Shown: one piece after another, positions 44,918 through 54,191 of the stretch
Layout of the letters: every line of letters starts with the position of its first letter
Position numbering within the stretch: the stretch's first letter is position 1
Source of the DNA: Sphingomonadales bacterium
GTDB taxonomy: Bacteria > Pseudomonadota > Alphaproteobacteria > Sphingomonadales > Sphingomonadaceae
Length of the DNA: 64,000 bases
Assembly (NCBI GenBank): GCA_014763545.1
Contig: JACXVD010000002.1
Coordinates: 18,069-82,068, forward strand
Direction of reading: 5' to 3'
Made by a program: the position numbers and the translations under genes
Notes under the pieces: model-generated
What the model was told of the DNA's origin: nothing
What the model saw: the letters and a program-made list of their open reading frames with translations, nothing else
Databases searched by the model: none

Positions 44918-45898
44918 ATGTACGGGAGATACAAGTTCGGGGCCTGCGCGGCGGCGCTGGCCATGGCCGCAGCGACATTCGGGGTAGCCCGGGCGCAGAC
45001 GGCCTATGTCAGCAACGAGCGGTCCGATTCGGTCACCGTGATCGATGTCGCCAGCGGCGCGACCATCGCCACCTTCCCGGTCGGCCACCGCCCGCGCGGG
45101 ATCACGTTGAGCCGGGATGGCCAGTATATTTTCGTGTGCGCCAGTGCCGACAATGCGGTGGAAGTGCGCGAGCGCGCCACCGGCAAGCTCGTGGCCGTGC
45201 TCCCCTCGGGCGCGGACCCGGAACAATTCTTCGCCTCGCGCGACGGCAAGCTGCTGTTCGTCGCCAACGAGAACGATGGCGCGACCACCGCGATCGACCT
45301 CGCTACGCGCAAGGTCGCCTGGCAGGTGCCGGTCGGCGAGGAACCCGAAGGCATCGCCGAAAGCCCCGACGGCAAATATCTGCTGGTCACCAGCGAGGAG
45401 GACAATCTCGTCAGCTGGATCGACCTCGCTACCCGTGCCGTCGTCGCGACCACCGAGACCGACCTGCGCCCGCGCCATGTCGAGTTCACCCCCGACGGCA
45501 AGGAAGTGTGGGTGGCGGCGGAAGTCGGCCAGAAGGTCCAGGTCATCGACGTTGCGAGCCGCGAGGTAGTCGCGACGCTCGACTTCGCGCCGCCCGGAGT
45601 CGTCGCCTACAAGGTGCTGCCCTGCGGGATCCGCTTTACCTCCGATGGCAAGACCGCAGTGGTGGCGCTGGGTCGGGCGAACATGATCGCGATCATCGAC
45701 GTGCCCAGCCGCACGGTCACCGGCTATGTCCGCGTTGGCGGGCGCCCGTGGCACCTGGCGATCACCGCCGACGACAGCCGCGTGATCGTGGCCAATGGCA
45801 CGAGCGACGACGTCTCGATCGTCGACCTTGCCCGGCGCGAGGTCGTGCAGACGATCCCGGCGGGCGAGGGGCCATGGGGCGTCGTGCTGGCGCCGTGA
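44918..45898 (+). CDS. PQQ-catabolism-associated YVTN beta-propeller protein
   Basis: 326 residues: signal peptide (1-26, ending ARAQ) and about seven YVTN-type repeats of roughly 42 residues (for example AYVSNERSDSVTVIDVASGA, LFVANENDGATTAIDLATRK, VIVANGTSDDVSIVDLARRE). Such proteins recur beside quinoprotein alcohol dehydrogenases and are periplasmic; their role is unproven. It is divergent from the cytochrome c gene. Confidence 0.88.
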   Translation: MYGRYKFGACAAALAMAAATFGVARAQTAYVSNERSDSVTVIDVASGATIATFPVGHRPRGITLSRDGQYIFVCASADNAVEVRERATGKLVAVLPSGADPEQFFASRDGKLLFVANENDGATTAIDLATRKVAWQVPVGEEPEGIAESPDGKYLLVTSEEDNLVSWIDLATRAVVATTETDLRPRHVEFTPDGKEVWVAAEVGQKVQVIDVASREVVATLDFAPPGVVAYKVLPCGIRFTSDGKTAVVALGRANMIAIIDVPSRTVTGYVRVGGRPWHLAITADDSRVIVANGTSDDVSIVDLARREVVQTIPAGEGPWGVVLAP

Positions 45899-45960
45899 TA
45901 CTTTGGGTCGCCGGGTGCTGTCCGGCGAGCCCCGCGATGCCTCCCTCCAAAGTAGGAGAA

Positions 45961-45975
45961 CCAAAGTCCAATTCC
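45961..45975 (+). promoter_or_regulatory. CCAARGTNCAAT box, site D
   Basis: CCAAAGTCCAATTCC, oriented toward the porin start 72 bases downstream; a partial copy (CCAAAGTAGGAG) lies just upstream at 45947. Confidence 0.55.
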
Positions 45976-46046
45976 TGTGATGCGCGCCGCGCCGCATCTT
46001 CGAACGGCCGCTCAAGACGGCTGAAACCAATACAGGGGGATGGACG

Positions 46047-47453
46047 ATGCTCTCCAAATACATGCTGCGCGGCGCGGTTGCCGCTGTCGCGCTGTGCGCC
46101 ACCACCACTCCGGCGCTCGCCGGAAGCAATGAGGCGCTGCTGAAGCGCCTGCATGAAAAAGGCATCCTCTCGGACGAGGAATATTCCGAACTGATGGCCG
46201 AAGAGCAGGCTGCGCAGAAGGCGCCGCCGCCGATGGCGTCTGCCGAAGGTGCGCTGGATTCCAGCCGCGTCGTGCGGATGACCGACAGCGGCATCGGGCT
46301 GGAAGTGGGCCCGGCGACGATCAAGTTCTCCGGCTCGGTCAACGGCTTCTACGTGCACGACAATCCCGATACGCCTTCGGCCACCACGGCGGTGACAGGC
46401 GGCATTGCCAGCGTCGGCACCAGCAATTCCAGCGCCGTGCGCAACGGCCTGCTGCCGGGCTTCCTCAAGGTCGATGTGACCACGGTGCAGGAAGGGCTGA
46501 ATATCGGCGCCCACTTCGGCATGTATCCGGGCATCAACAGCACGGCCTGGGGCACGCTGGGGGCGAACAACGGCGGCCAGCCGACCGCGCTCGCCACTGC
46601 CGGGATCGACTTCCGCCAGACCTATATGACCATCGGCAATTCCAGCCTCGGCGAATTCAAGATCGGTCGCGATATCGGCCTGTTCGGTTCGGAAGGTATC
46701 CTCAACGACATCACCCTGCTGTCGTCGGGTACGCCGGGCGGCAATGTCGCGCCGGGCAACACCACCCTGGGCCGCATCGGTGTGGGCTACATCTACACCG
46801 ACTTCCAGCCGCAGATTACCTATACCTCGCCCAGCTTCAGCGGCTTGCAGGTGTCGGCGGGCGTGTTCCAGCCGCTGATGTCGCTCACCGCGCCGACGCA
46901 GACCAACAGCGCCCCGGGCTTCCAGGGCAAGGTCACCTATGACGGCAAGTTCGGCGGCATTGCCACCCGCCTGTGGGTGTCGGGCATCACGCAGAAGCAC
47001 AACACCGTTGGTGCGGGCACCGGCGGGCTGGTGTCCTACACCGGCAGCGGCATCGACATGGGCGGCAAGGTGACCGCCGGGCCGATCACCGCGACCGGCT
47101 ATTACTACACGGCCAAGGGGCTGGGCACGACCGTGCTCAACCTGCTCGACACCGATGCCTTCGGCAATCCGCGCAAGAGCGACGGCTTCTACGGCCAGGT
47201 CATGGCCAGCTTCGGCAAGATCTCGGTTGGCGGCAGCTACGGCGAAAGCTCGCTGAAATATGCCAACGCTGCCGATGCGGCGGCCAACCCCACGCTGCTC
47301 GACAAGAATTCGAGCTGGGTCGGCCAGGCCCGTTACGGCCTGACCAGCTGGGTGACGCTGATCGGCGAATATGTCCACTCCAAGGCCGAAGCGCATAATG
47401 GCAACGAAGCGAGCAGCGATGCGATCGCCTTCGGGGGAATCCTGTTCTTCTGA
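46047..47453 (+). CDS. Outer-membrane porin
   Basis: 468 residues: signal peptide (1-26, TTPALAGS), a short coiled-coil-like stretch LLKRLHEKGILSDEEYSELM, then a 16-strand-type barrel rich in Gly, Thr and aromatic residues, ending in Phe-Phe. It resembles the alphaproteobacterial porins with an N-terminal helical segment. The upstream box suggests co-regulation with alcohol oxidation, perhaps for substrate entry. A hairpin follows the gene. Confidence 0.83.
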   Translation: MLSKYMLRGAVAAVALCATTTPALAGSNEALLKRLHEKGILSDEEYSELMAEEQAAQKAPPPMASAEGALDSSRVVRMTDSGIGLEVGPATIKFSGSVNGFYVHDNPDTPSATTAVTGGIASVGTSNSSAVRNGLLPGFLKVDVTTVQEGLNIGAHFGMYPGINSTAWGTLGANNGGQPTALATAGIDFRQTYMTIGNSSLGEFKIGRDIGLFGSEGILNDITLLSSGTPGGNVAPGNTTLGRIGVGYIYTDFQPQITYTSPSFSGLQVSAGVFQPLMSLTAPTQTNSAPGFQGKVTYDGKFGGIATRLWVSGITQKHNTVGAGTGGLVSYTGSGIDMGGKVTAGPITATGYYYTAKGLGTTVLNLLDTDAFGNPRKSDGFYGQVMASFGKISVGGSYGESSLKYANAADAAANPTLLDKNSSWVGQARYGLTSWVTLIGEYVHSKAEAHNGNEASSDAIAFGGILFF

Positions 47454-47494
47454 TCTTCGCCGGCTTGGTATAATGCATTAGACAAAGGACAGAG

Positions 47495-47523
47495 CCGGCG
47501 GGGGTCGAAACGATCCCCGCCGG
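47495..47523 (+). terminator. Hairpin after the porin gene
   Basis: 13-base arms 47495-47507 and 47511-47523 pair with a single G-T position, AAA loop, then TTAAC. It separates the porin from the TonB/cytochrome/TonB operon. Confidence 0.7.
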
Positions 47524-47533
47524 TTAACTGTCT

Positions 47534-49597
47534 GTGGTTCACGTTAGGGAGGTCGCCATCTTTACCCGTTCGACATTGCTCACCGGCTGCGCGCTTATCG
47601 GTGCTTTTGCGGCATCCTCACCTGCCTGGGCGAGCGAGACTGCCGACGATGCCGCGAGCGCCGACCGGCCCGAGATCGTCGTCACCGGCACCGGCCTGCC
47701 CGAAACCCCCGCGACGCCGGCATACGACACGCAGGTGATCGAACGCGACAAGTTGGTCGCCACCGGTTCGGGGCGGATCGAGGATGCGCTGGCCGATGTC
47801 GCGGGCTTCCAGCAGTTCCGCCGCTCGGACAGCCGCTCTTCCAACCCCTCGGCGCAGGGCGCGACCCTGCGCGCATTGGGCGGCAACGCCTCGAGCCGCG
47901 CGCTGGTGCTGCTCGACGGCGTGCCGATGTCCGATCCGTTCTTCGGCTTCATTCCCTTCAGCGCGATCTCGCCCGAACGGCTTGCCAGTGCGCGGGTTAC
48001 CCGCGGCGGCGGCTCCGGCCCGTTCGGCGCGGGTGCGCTGGCGGGGACGATCGAACTCAGCAGCGCCGATGCGCAGACGCTCGGCCTGCTGGGCGGGCAG
48101 GCGCTGGTGAACGATCGCGGCGAGACGGAAGTTTCCGCCAGCATCGCGCCGCAGCTCGGTTCGGGCTTTGCAGTGGTTTCGGGCCGCTGGGATCGCGGCG
48201 AGGGCTTCTACACCACCCCGCTCGACCAGCGTGTCCCGGCAACGGTCCGCGCAGGGTACGACAGCTGGTCGGTCCAGCTGCGCGGCGTCGCGCCGCTCAG
48301 CGACACGGTGGAGCTGCAGGCACGCGGGCTGGTGTATGACGACAGCCGCACCCTGCGCTTCGCGGGGGCCGACACCACCAGCGAAGGGCAGGATGCCAGC
48401 CTGCGTCTGGTCGGTCGCGGCGATTGGCAGTTCGATGTGCTCGGCTATGTCCAGGCGCGCAATTTCACCAATGTCGTGATCAGCTCGACCCGCTTCGTGC
48501 CGGTACTCGACCAGCGCAACACGCCCTCCACCGGGCTCGGCGGCAAGCTGGAACTGCGCCCCCCGGTGGGCGATGCGCATGTGCTGCGGATCGGCGCGGA
48601 CTACCGCCGCTCGGATGGCGAGCTTTACGAGAATGCGATCAGCGCCATCAGCGGTGCGGTTACCGCGCGGCGCAATGCAGGCGGCACCAACACCGACCTC
48701 GGCCTGTTTGTCGAGGATGACTGGACGTTCGGCCCGGTCACGCTCACCGCCGGGGCGCGGGCCGACCGCTACACCATTCGCGATGGCTTCTATGTCGAAC
48801 GCAATGGCGCCAATGCGCTGGTCAGCGATACAAGCTATGCCGACCGTGCCGGTTGGGAAAGCTCGTTCCGCGGCGGTGCGCTGGTGCGGCTGGGGCAGGG
48901 GCTGGACCTGCGCGCGGCGGCCTACACCGGGTTGCGGCTGCCCACGCTCAACGAACTCTATCGCCCCTTCACTGTGTTCCCGGTGACGACGCTGGCCAAC
49001 GCCGCGCTCGAGAACGAGCGGCTCGAAGGGTTCGAGGCCGGGGTGGACTTCCGCCCGTCGGATAATGCCAGCTTCTCGCTGACCGCCTTCGACAACAAGG
49101 TGAAGGATGCGATCGCCAACGTCACCATCGGGACCAACCTGCGCCAGCGCCAGAATATCGACGCGATCCATGCGACAGGCATCGAAGCGAGTGCGTCGCT
49201 GTCGTTCGGCCCGCTCTCGTTCGACGGGTCGCTGGCCTATACCGATGCGGTGGCACGCGGTTCGGGCGCGGCGGCGGCGCTCGACGGCAATCGCCCGTCG
49301 CAGACCCCGCGTTGGGTGATGGGCGGAACGCTGAGCTATCGTCCGGCGGAAAACTGGCTGGTGTCGCTGACCCTGCGGCATGTCGGGGCGCAGTATGAAG
49401 ACGATCTGGAAACCGATATCCTGCCTGCGGCGACGACGCTCGACGCGTTCGTGCGGGTGCCGGTCTTCGCCAATGTATCACTGGTGCTGCGGGGAGAGAA
49501 TTTGACCGACGAGACGATCTACACCCGCAACCAGGGCGGTTCGATCGACCTGGGCACGCCGCGCACCGTGTGGGCGGGCGTGAGGTTCGGCCTGTGA
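47534..49597 (+). CDS. TonB-dependent receptor, first of a TonB-cytochrome b561-TonB operon
   Basis: About 687 residues counted from GTG 47534. Signal peptide TLLTGCALIGAFAASSPAWA, plug starting PEIVVTGTGLPETPATPAYD, barrel ending VWAGVRFGL. BtuB/FepA-like in length. The start is unclear: AGGGAGG lies at about 47546-47552, after the GTG, and 6-7 bases before an in-frame ATC, with no ATG nearby. A rare ATC start, or TTG 47576, are alternatives. The next gene overlaps by 4 bases (GTGA). The substrate is unknown; a metal chelate is suggested by the reductase-like neighbour. Confidence 0.85.
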   Translation: MVHVREVAIFTRSTLLTGCALIGAFAASSPAWASETADDAASADRPEIVVTGTGLPETPATPAYDTQVIERDKLVATGSGRIEDALADVAGFQQFRRSDSRSSNPSAQGATLRALGGNASSRALVLLDGVPMSDPFFGFIPFSAISPERLASARVTRGGGSGPFGAGALAGTIELSSADAQTLGLLGGQALVNDRGETEVSASIAPQLGSGFAVVSGRWDRGEGFYTTPLDQRVPATVRAGYDSWSVQLRGVAPLSDTVELQARGLVYDDSRTLRFAGADTTSEGQDASLRLVGRGDWQFDVLGYVQARNFTNVVISSTRFVPVLDQRNTPSTGLGGKLELRPPVGDAHVLRIGADYRRSDGELYENAISAISGAVTARRNAGGTNTDLGLFVEDDWTFGPVTLTAGARADRYTIRDGFYVERNGANALVSDTSYADRAGWESSFRGGALVRLGQGLDLRAAAYTGLRLPTLNELYRPFTVFPVTTLANAALENERLEGFEAGVDFRPSDNASFSLTAFDNKVKDAIANVTIGTNLRQRQNIDAIHATGIEASASLSFGPLSFDGSLAYTDAVARGSGAAAALDGNRPSQTPRWVMGGTLSYRPAENWLVSLTLRHVGAQYEDDLETDILPAATTLDAFVRVPVFANVSLVLRGENLTDETIYTRNQGGSIDLGTPRTVWAGVRFGL

Positions 49598-50118
49598 GCG
49601 CGGCGGCCATCCGCTACAACCGCGGTGCGCGCTTGCTGCACTGGCTGATCGCCGCGCTGGTGATCGCCAATCTGGCGAGCGGGCTGCTGCATGATCCGCT
49701 GGAGGACTATGTCCGCCTGATGCCGTCGCACAAGGCGATCGGGATGAGCGTGCTGGCGCTTTCGCTGGCGCGACTGGCATGGCGTTTTACCTGGCGCGCG
49801 CCCGCCTATCCGGAAGCCATGACGGCATTCGAGCGTGGCTCGGCCAAGGCGGTACATGCACTGTTCTACCTGCTGATGCTCGCCATGCCGCTGACCGGCT
49901 GGATCGTCTCTTCGGCCAGCAAATATCCGCTCGACTGGTTCGGCCTGTTCGACATTCCCAAGCTGGCTGTGACCAAGGGCAGCGCGACCTACGGCTTCGG
50001 GCATGAGGCGCACGAACTGCTCGGTTACCTGTTCCTGGCGCTGGTGGTGCTGCATGTCGCGGCGGCGCTGCGCCATCACTTCGTGCTGCGCGACGACATA
50101 TTGCGCCGAATGGCGTGA
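49594..50118 (+). CDS. Cytochrome b561-family membrane protein
   Basis: 174 residues starting at a GTG that overlaps the receptor stop. Four membrane helices with haem-ligand histidines in RLLHWLIAALV, PSHKAIGMS, VHALFYLLMLAMPLTGW and GHEAHELLGYLFLALVVLHV. Such di-haem cytochromes pass electrons from quinol to periplasmic acceptors. Sandwiched between two TonB receptor genes with overlapping ends, it may reduce an imported metal chelate or serve the quinoprotein chain. The next gene overlaps (TGATG). Confidence 0.87.
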   Translation: MSAAAIRYNRGARLLHWLIAALVIANLASGLLHDPLEDYVRLMPSHKAIGMSVLALSLARLAWRFTWRAPAYPEAMTAFERGSAKAVHALFYLLMLAMPLTGWIVSSASKYPLDWFGLFDIPKLAVTKGSATYGFGHEAHELLGYLFLALVVLHVAAALRHHFVLRDDILRRMA

Positions 50119-52373
50119 TGCGGCGGCACCTGCTTGTCTTGGGCGCGCTGGCGATCCCGGCGGGCGCACAGGCCAATGATGGCGCGAGCGAACCGCAGAT
50201 CGTGGTGCTGGCACCAGGCGGCGCGATCGACGCGGACGAAGCGGCGCAAATCGGGCGCGATGCGATTGCCGGCGGCACATCGCCCGATCTCGCGGGGGCA
50301 CTCGCGCGCGATGTGCCGGGGGTTTCGCTGTCGGAGGCGCAAGGCAATGCCTGGCAGGCGGGGATCGGCTGGCGTGGCTATTCCGTGTCGGCGTTGCAGG
50401 GCACCGAACAGGGCATGGCGGTCTATCTCGACGGGGTCCGCTTCAACCAGCCGTTCGGCGATACGCTGGCGCTCGACCTCTTGCCCGAGGCCGCGCTCGA
50501 AGGGGCCGAACTGCGCGAGGCGAGCCCGGTCTATGGCCGCAATGCACTGGGCGGCGCGATCCTGCTCGCCACCGCCAATGGGCGCGAGACAACCGGCGGC
50601 GAGGCGGAACTGCGCGGAGACAGTTTCGGCGGCTACGGGGGCAGCCTGACTCTGGGCGGCAAGCGGGCGCTGCTGGTGGTCGAGGCGATTCGCGATGCCG
50701 GATGGCGCGATGACAGTCCCTCGCGGCTCTACCGCCTGTTCGGATCGGCAGGCGTCGAAGGCGCAGGGTGGAGCCTCGATGCCAAGCTCGTGGCCGCCGA
50801 TACGCGGCTGCATGGCAACGGGGTTGCTCCGGTCGAACTGCTCGATGCGGATTACGCGGCGGTCTTCACCCGGCCCGACATCACCGATTCGCGGTACTGG
50901 CGCCTGACCCTGTTGCCGCGCATCGACATCGGCGAGAGCGGCCGGATCGAGGGAGCGGTGCATTTCCAGCATCTGCGGCGCGATTCCGAAAATGGCGACC
51001 TGGCAGATTTCGGCGCGTGCGATGCCGATGCGGCGGTCCTGTGCCTGGGCGACGATGACGAGGGCTTTGCCGATCCGCTGCGCGATCCGGCTGGCACTGC
51101 CGTCGCCGCCGACCCGGGGATCGACGATTACGCAGTGCGCAATCTGGGCCACGAGCGCACGCGCGGCGGCGGGGCGAGTGCACAATATCTCGACGAGCGC
51201 GAGACGGCGCGCGGGATGCGCCGCCTGTCCTTCGGTTTCGCCTGGGAAAGTTATCGCACCCGCTTCGATGCCGATAGCGAGCTGGCGTACCTGACCGAAG
51301 GCCGCGAAGTGATCGGCCTCGGCATTCCCATCGCCGCCGATTCGGGCGCGATCACCCCCGTCTCGGTCACCGCCCACCTGCGCGATTTCGCGCTGTTCGC
51401 CAGCGCCGAAATACCTTTGACCCCGCAATTGTCGGTCGAGGCGGGCCTGCGCTGGTCGGTCAACCGCGTGCAGCTGGAGGATCATCTGGGCACCGCGCTC
51501 AACGGCGACCATCGCTTCCGCGACCTCGCCCCCTCGCTGGAGGTGGATTTCCGCCCGGCGGAGGGTTGGGCGCTCAACACCGGGGTCGCCGAAACCAGCC
51601 GCAACCCGACCCCGGCGGAGCTGTCCTGCGCCGATCCCGAGGCACCCTGTGCGCTGGCCAATTTCTTCGTGGCGGATCCGCCGCTCGACCCGGTCAAGGC
51701 GCGCAATTGGCACGCGGGCCTCAGCCGCGAGGCGGGACCGGTGACTTTCCAGCTCTCCGCCTGGCGCAGCGACAGCCGCAACGACATCCGCCACATCGCC
51801 TCGGGCGTGCGCGGGCGCGCCTATTTCGCCAATCTCGGGCGCAGCCGCAGGCAGGGCATCGAGCTGTCGGGCGAATGGCGCACCGGCGCCTGGCGCATTG
51901 GCGCCGACTATGGCTTCACCGATGCGCGCTTCCGTTCGGACTTCACCATCAGCAGCCCGGCCAATCCCGCCGCCGATGAAGATGGGCTGGTATCGGTGGC
52001 CGCGGGCGACCGCCTGCCAGGTATTCCCGCCCACACGGCGAACCTGCGGCTAGGCTATGATCGCGATGGCTGGGGGGTGGAGGGGGCGCTGCGCTACCGC
52101 TCCGGCCAGTTCCTGATCGGTGACGAAGGCAACGACCAGCCGCGCACACCGGGCTACGCCGTGTTCGACCTGCGCGGCCATGTCGCGCTGGCAAAGGGTG
52201 TGCGGCTGGTGTGGGAAGTGCGCAATCTGTTCGATCGGCGCTATGCCACCTTCGGCACCTTTGCCGAAATCGACGAGATCGATCTGGCAGAAGCGCCCGG
52301 CGCCAGCGATCCGCGCGCCTATGCCCCGGGCATGCCGCGCCGTTTTTCACTCGCGGTCAGGGCGGCGTTCTAA
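50118..52373 (+). CDS. TonB-dependent receptor, second of the operon
   Basis: 751 residues from ATG 50118 in overlap with the cytochrome stop. Signal peptide RRHLLVLGALAIPAGAQAND, plug with AIAGGTSPDLAGALARDVPG and VYLDGVRFNQPFGD, barrel ending RFSLAVRAAF. An internal Cys pair (DPEAPCALANFF region and ELSCAD) could form a loop disulfide. It belongs to the PQQ-region gene set by location. Its end overlaps the convergent metallohydrolase gene by 4 bases. Confidence 0.85.
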   Translation: MRRHLLVLGALAIPAGAQANDGASEPQIVVLAPGGAIDADEAAQIGRDAIAGGTSPDLAGALARDVPGVSLSEAQGNAWQAGIGWRGYSVSALQGTEQGMAVYLDGVRFNQPFGDTLALDLLPEAALEGAELREASPVYGRNALGGAILLATANGRETTGGEAELRGDSFGGYGGSLTLGGKRALLVVEAIRDAGWRDDSPSRLYRLFGSAGVEGAGWSLDAKLVAADTRLHGNGVAPVELLDADYAAVFTRPDITDSRYWRLTLLPRIDIGESGRIEGAVHFQHLRRDSENGDLADFGACDADAAVLCLGDDDEGFADPLRDPAGTAVAADPGIDDYAVRNLGHERTRGGGASAQYLDERETARGMRRLSFGFAWESYRTRFDADSELAYLTEGREVIGLGIPIAADSGAITPVSVTAHLRDFALFASAEIPLTPQLSVEAGLRWSVNRVQLEDHLGTALNGDHRFRDLAPSLEVDFRPAEGWALNTGVAETSRNPTPAELSCADPEAPCALANFFVADPPLDPVKARNWHAGLSREAGPVTFQLSAWRSDSRNDIRHIASGVRGRAYFANLGRSRRQGIELSGEWRTGAWRIGADYGFTDARFRSDFTISSPANPAADEDGLVSVAAGDRLPGIPAHTANLRLGYDRDGWGVEGALRYRSGQFLIGDEGNDQPRTPGYAVFDLRGHVALAKGVRLVWEVRNLFDRRYATFGTFAEIDEIDLAEAPGASDPRAYAPGMPRRFSLAVRAAF

Positions 52374-53326
52374 CCGTCGATCCGGGGGAAGATCTCTTCT
52401 TCGAGGCGCGGATAGAAATGCGAGACGGAGCGCTGTAGTTCATACCGCGCGGCGGCCACGCGACCGAACCGCGCGGGGATGGCGATCTCGCCCGCTTCGG
52501 TCATGTCAAGCCCGCTGGCGACGGCAGCGCGCAGTGCGCCTTCGAGCCAGGTGAGCCAGTCGCGCGTCTGGGCGATGGCGGCGTCGGTGCCTGCCCCGCT
52601 GGGGTCGACCGGGCCATGGCCCGGCACCAGCTGGCGGTGGGGGATCGCGGCCAGCCGGTCGAGTGCCGCCTGCCATAGCGCGAAATCGGCCTGCGGCGTG
52701 GCCGGCGCGCGGTCGAAGAACACGCTGTCGCCCGCGATCAATGTGCCGCTCGCGACATCGAGGATCGCGAGGTCGGCATCGCTGTGGCCCGACAAGGCGA
52801 AGAGTTCGAGCTTGCGCCCGCCGAAATCTGCCGGGCCTTCTGCCACATCGCCCTTGGGCAGCACCACCTGCGTCCCGATCATCCAGCCGGTGAGGATGCG
52901 GTACATGGCATCCGAAAATCCCTCCCCGTCGCGCTCGATATCGGCGCGCGTGCCGGGCAGGGCATGCAGGATCGCGGGATCGAAGGCCCCTGCTGCCAGC
53001 GCGTGGTCGGGGTGGAGATGGGTGATATAGACCAGCCCCGCCGGCTTGCCGGTCAGCTGCCGGGCGAGCGCGTCGAGCGCCTTGCCGAAGGCGAGCGAAG
53101 AGCCGGGATCGACCACGATCGCACCCGCACCGCTGTCCATGATCACACTGTTGGCGATCGCCCCCCCATTGGCGAATTCGACCGGCTGATCCGCCCCGCG
53201 CACCACCCAGATGCCGTCCCCGATCTGCTCGGCTTGGGGGTGGTAGTCGCCTGCGAACTGGTCGGATCGGACTGCGACCGGCACCGCCACTGCTGCGCCG
53301 AGGAAGGACCGCCGCGAGAACTTCAT
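52370..53326 (-). CDS. Metallo-beta-lactamase-fold hydrolase, quinoprotein relay type
   Basis: 318 residues. Tat-like signal SRRSFLGAAVAVPVAV; metal motif THLHPDHAL (His103, His105, Asp107, His108), further ligands in ALSGHSDADL and AGDSVFF and PGHGPV. Exported MBL proteins of this type accompany PQQ dehydrogenases and SoxYZ-like carriers, where a relay role has been proposed in family names only. The start overlaps the upstream carrier gene (ATGA). It is not an antibiotic-resistance enzyme by context. Confidence 0.85.
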   Translation of the reverse strand: MKFSRRSFLGAAVAVPVAVRSDQFAGDYHPQAEQIGDGIWVVRGADQPVEFANGGAIANSVIMDSGAGAIVVDPGSSLAFGKALDALARQLTGKPAGLVYITHLHPDHALAAGAFDPAILHALPGTRADIERDGEGFSDAMYRILTGWMIGTQVVLPKGDVAEGPADFGGRKLELFALSGHSDADLAILDVASGTLIAGDSVFFDRAPATPQADFALWQAALDRLAAIPHRQLVPGHGPVDPSGAGTDAAIAQTRDWLTWLEGALRAAVASGLDMTEAGEIAIPARFGRVAAARYELQRSVSHFYPRLEEEIFPRIDG

Positions 53327-54126
53327 TGCCCGGCCACCGCCAGTTGCGGCCCGTTCCCGGCCAGCGCCAGCTTCCCGTCGAATTCGCGGCCATTGGTATC
53401 GCGCGCGGCAATCGCGACAGGTCCGCTGGCCGATGGCTTGACCAGCAGGGTGAAGCTCGGGTCTTCCGAAACCGAACCCCAGATGGTCATCGCGCCGAGC
53501 AGCTTGCCCGCGGCGTCGGTGACCTTCAGCTCGTCGAGATTATAGGCCGGGATATTCTCGACCAGGCCGGTATCCATCGGATGGCGCAGGCCAAGGCGCA
53601 GCCGCAGCCCGTCGCCCTCCGGCCAGGCCGCACCGCGCATTTCGCCCAGATGATCCGCCCAGTCGCCCTTGACCCGGCTGACCGGCGGGGCGGAACAGCC
53701 GCCACCCGCCGCATCGACCCAGGCGCCGCCGACATGCCACACCCCGTCGCCCGCCAACACGGCGGCGCGCACCGGGGTGCGCTGGTCGAGCTTGATCCGG
53801 GTGGCGATGAAGGCCGCGGCAGAGATCGGGCGATAATCGACCGCCACCGGGATCGGATTGAGATCGGCAAAGATCACGATCCGCTGCACATCGGGGATGG
53901 TCCGCGCATCCACGGTCAGCGGCAGGACATGCTGGTTTTCCGCCAGCATCGGCAATTGCACCTGCACCCGCTCGTCGAACACCACCGGGCTGCCCGCGAA
54001 CAGTTTCTTCGCGTGATAGTCCCACATCGGCGAGCCGAGCGGATCTTTCGGCAGCGGGGCCGGAGCCTGCGCCATAGCAGCGGCTGGCGCGGCGAGCGCG
54101 GCGGAAGTTACAAGCATCCTCATCAT
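53323..54126 (-). CDS. Quinoprotein-associated SoxYZ-like carrier protein
   Basis: 267 residues from ATG 54126 (54123 and 54117 are alternatives). Signal peptide ending APAAAMAQ; SoxY-like domain (VFDERVQVQLPMLAENQHVLPLTVDA split over about 35-60) with a single Cys in AAGGGCSAPPVS at the position of the SoxY swinging arm, then a SoxZ-like domain (LRHPMDTGLVENIPAYNLDE). In Sox systems the Cys carries a sulfur substrate; here the cargo is unknown. It is paired with the metallohydrolase gene and divergent from the CxxxCW gene. Confidence 0.82.
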   Translation of the reverse strand: MMRMLVTSAALAAPAAAMAQAPAPLPKDPLGSPMWDYHAKKLFAGSPVVFDERVQVQLPMLAENQHVLPLTVDARTIPDVQRIVIFADLNPIPVAVDYRPISAAAFIATRIKLDQRTPVRAAVLAGDGVWHVGGAWVDAAGGGCSAPPVSRVKGDWADHLGEMRGAAWPEGDGLRLRLGLRHPMDTGLVENIPAYNLDELKVTDAAGKLLGAMTIWGSVSEDPSFTLLVKPSASGPVAIAARDTNGREFDGKLALAGNGPQLAVAGQ

Positions 54127-54127
54127 A

Positions 54128-54140
54128 CCAAGGTGCAATG
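54128..54140 (+). promoter_or_regulatory. CCAARGTNCAAT box, site E
   Basis: CCAAGGTGCAATG, oriented toward the CxxxCW gene 52 bases downstream; paired with inverted site F in the same divergent region. Confidence 0.65.
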
Positions 54141-54163
54141 TATCGCCACTGTGCATCCGCGCA

Positions 54164-54176
54164 CATTGGACCTTGG
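54164..54176 (-). promoter_or_regulatory. CCAARGTNCAAT box, site F
   Basis: Minus strand reads CCAAGGTCCAATG, pointing to the SoxYZ-like gene about 38-50 bases away. The pair E/F is symmetrical, one box for each divergent gene. Confidence 0.65.
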
Positions 54177-54191
54177 AACGAAGGAGAGGAC

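Noticed and set aside
52370..53326. Beta-lactamase or antibiotic-resistance gene
   Set aside because: The metallo-beta-lactamase fold is shared by many hydrolases; the overlap with a SoxYZ-like carrier gene and the quinoprotein setting point to a metabolic role.
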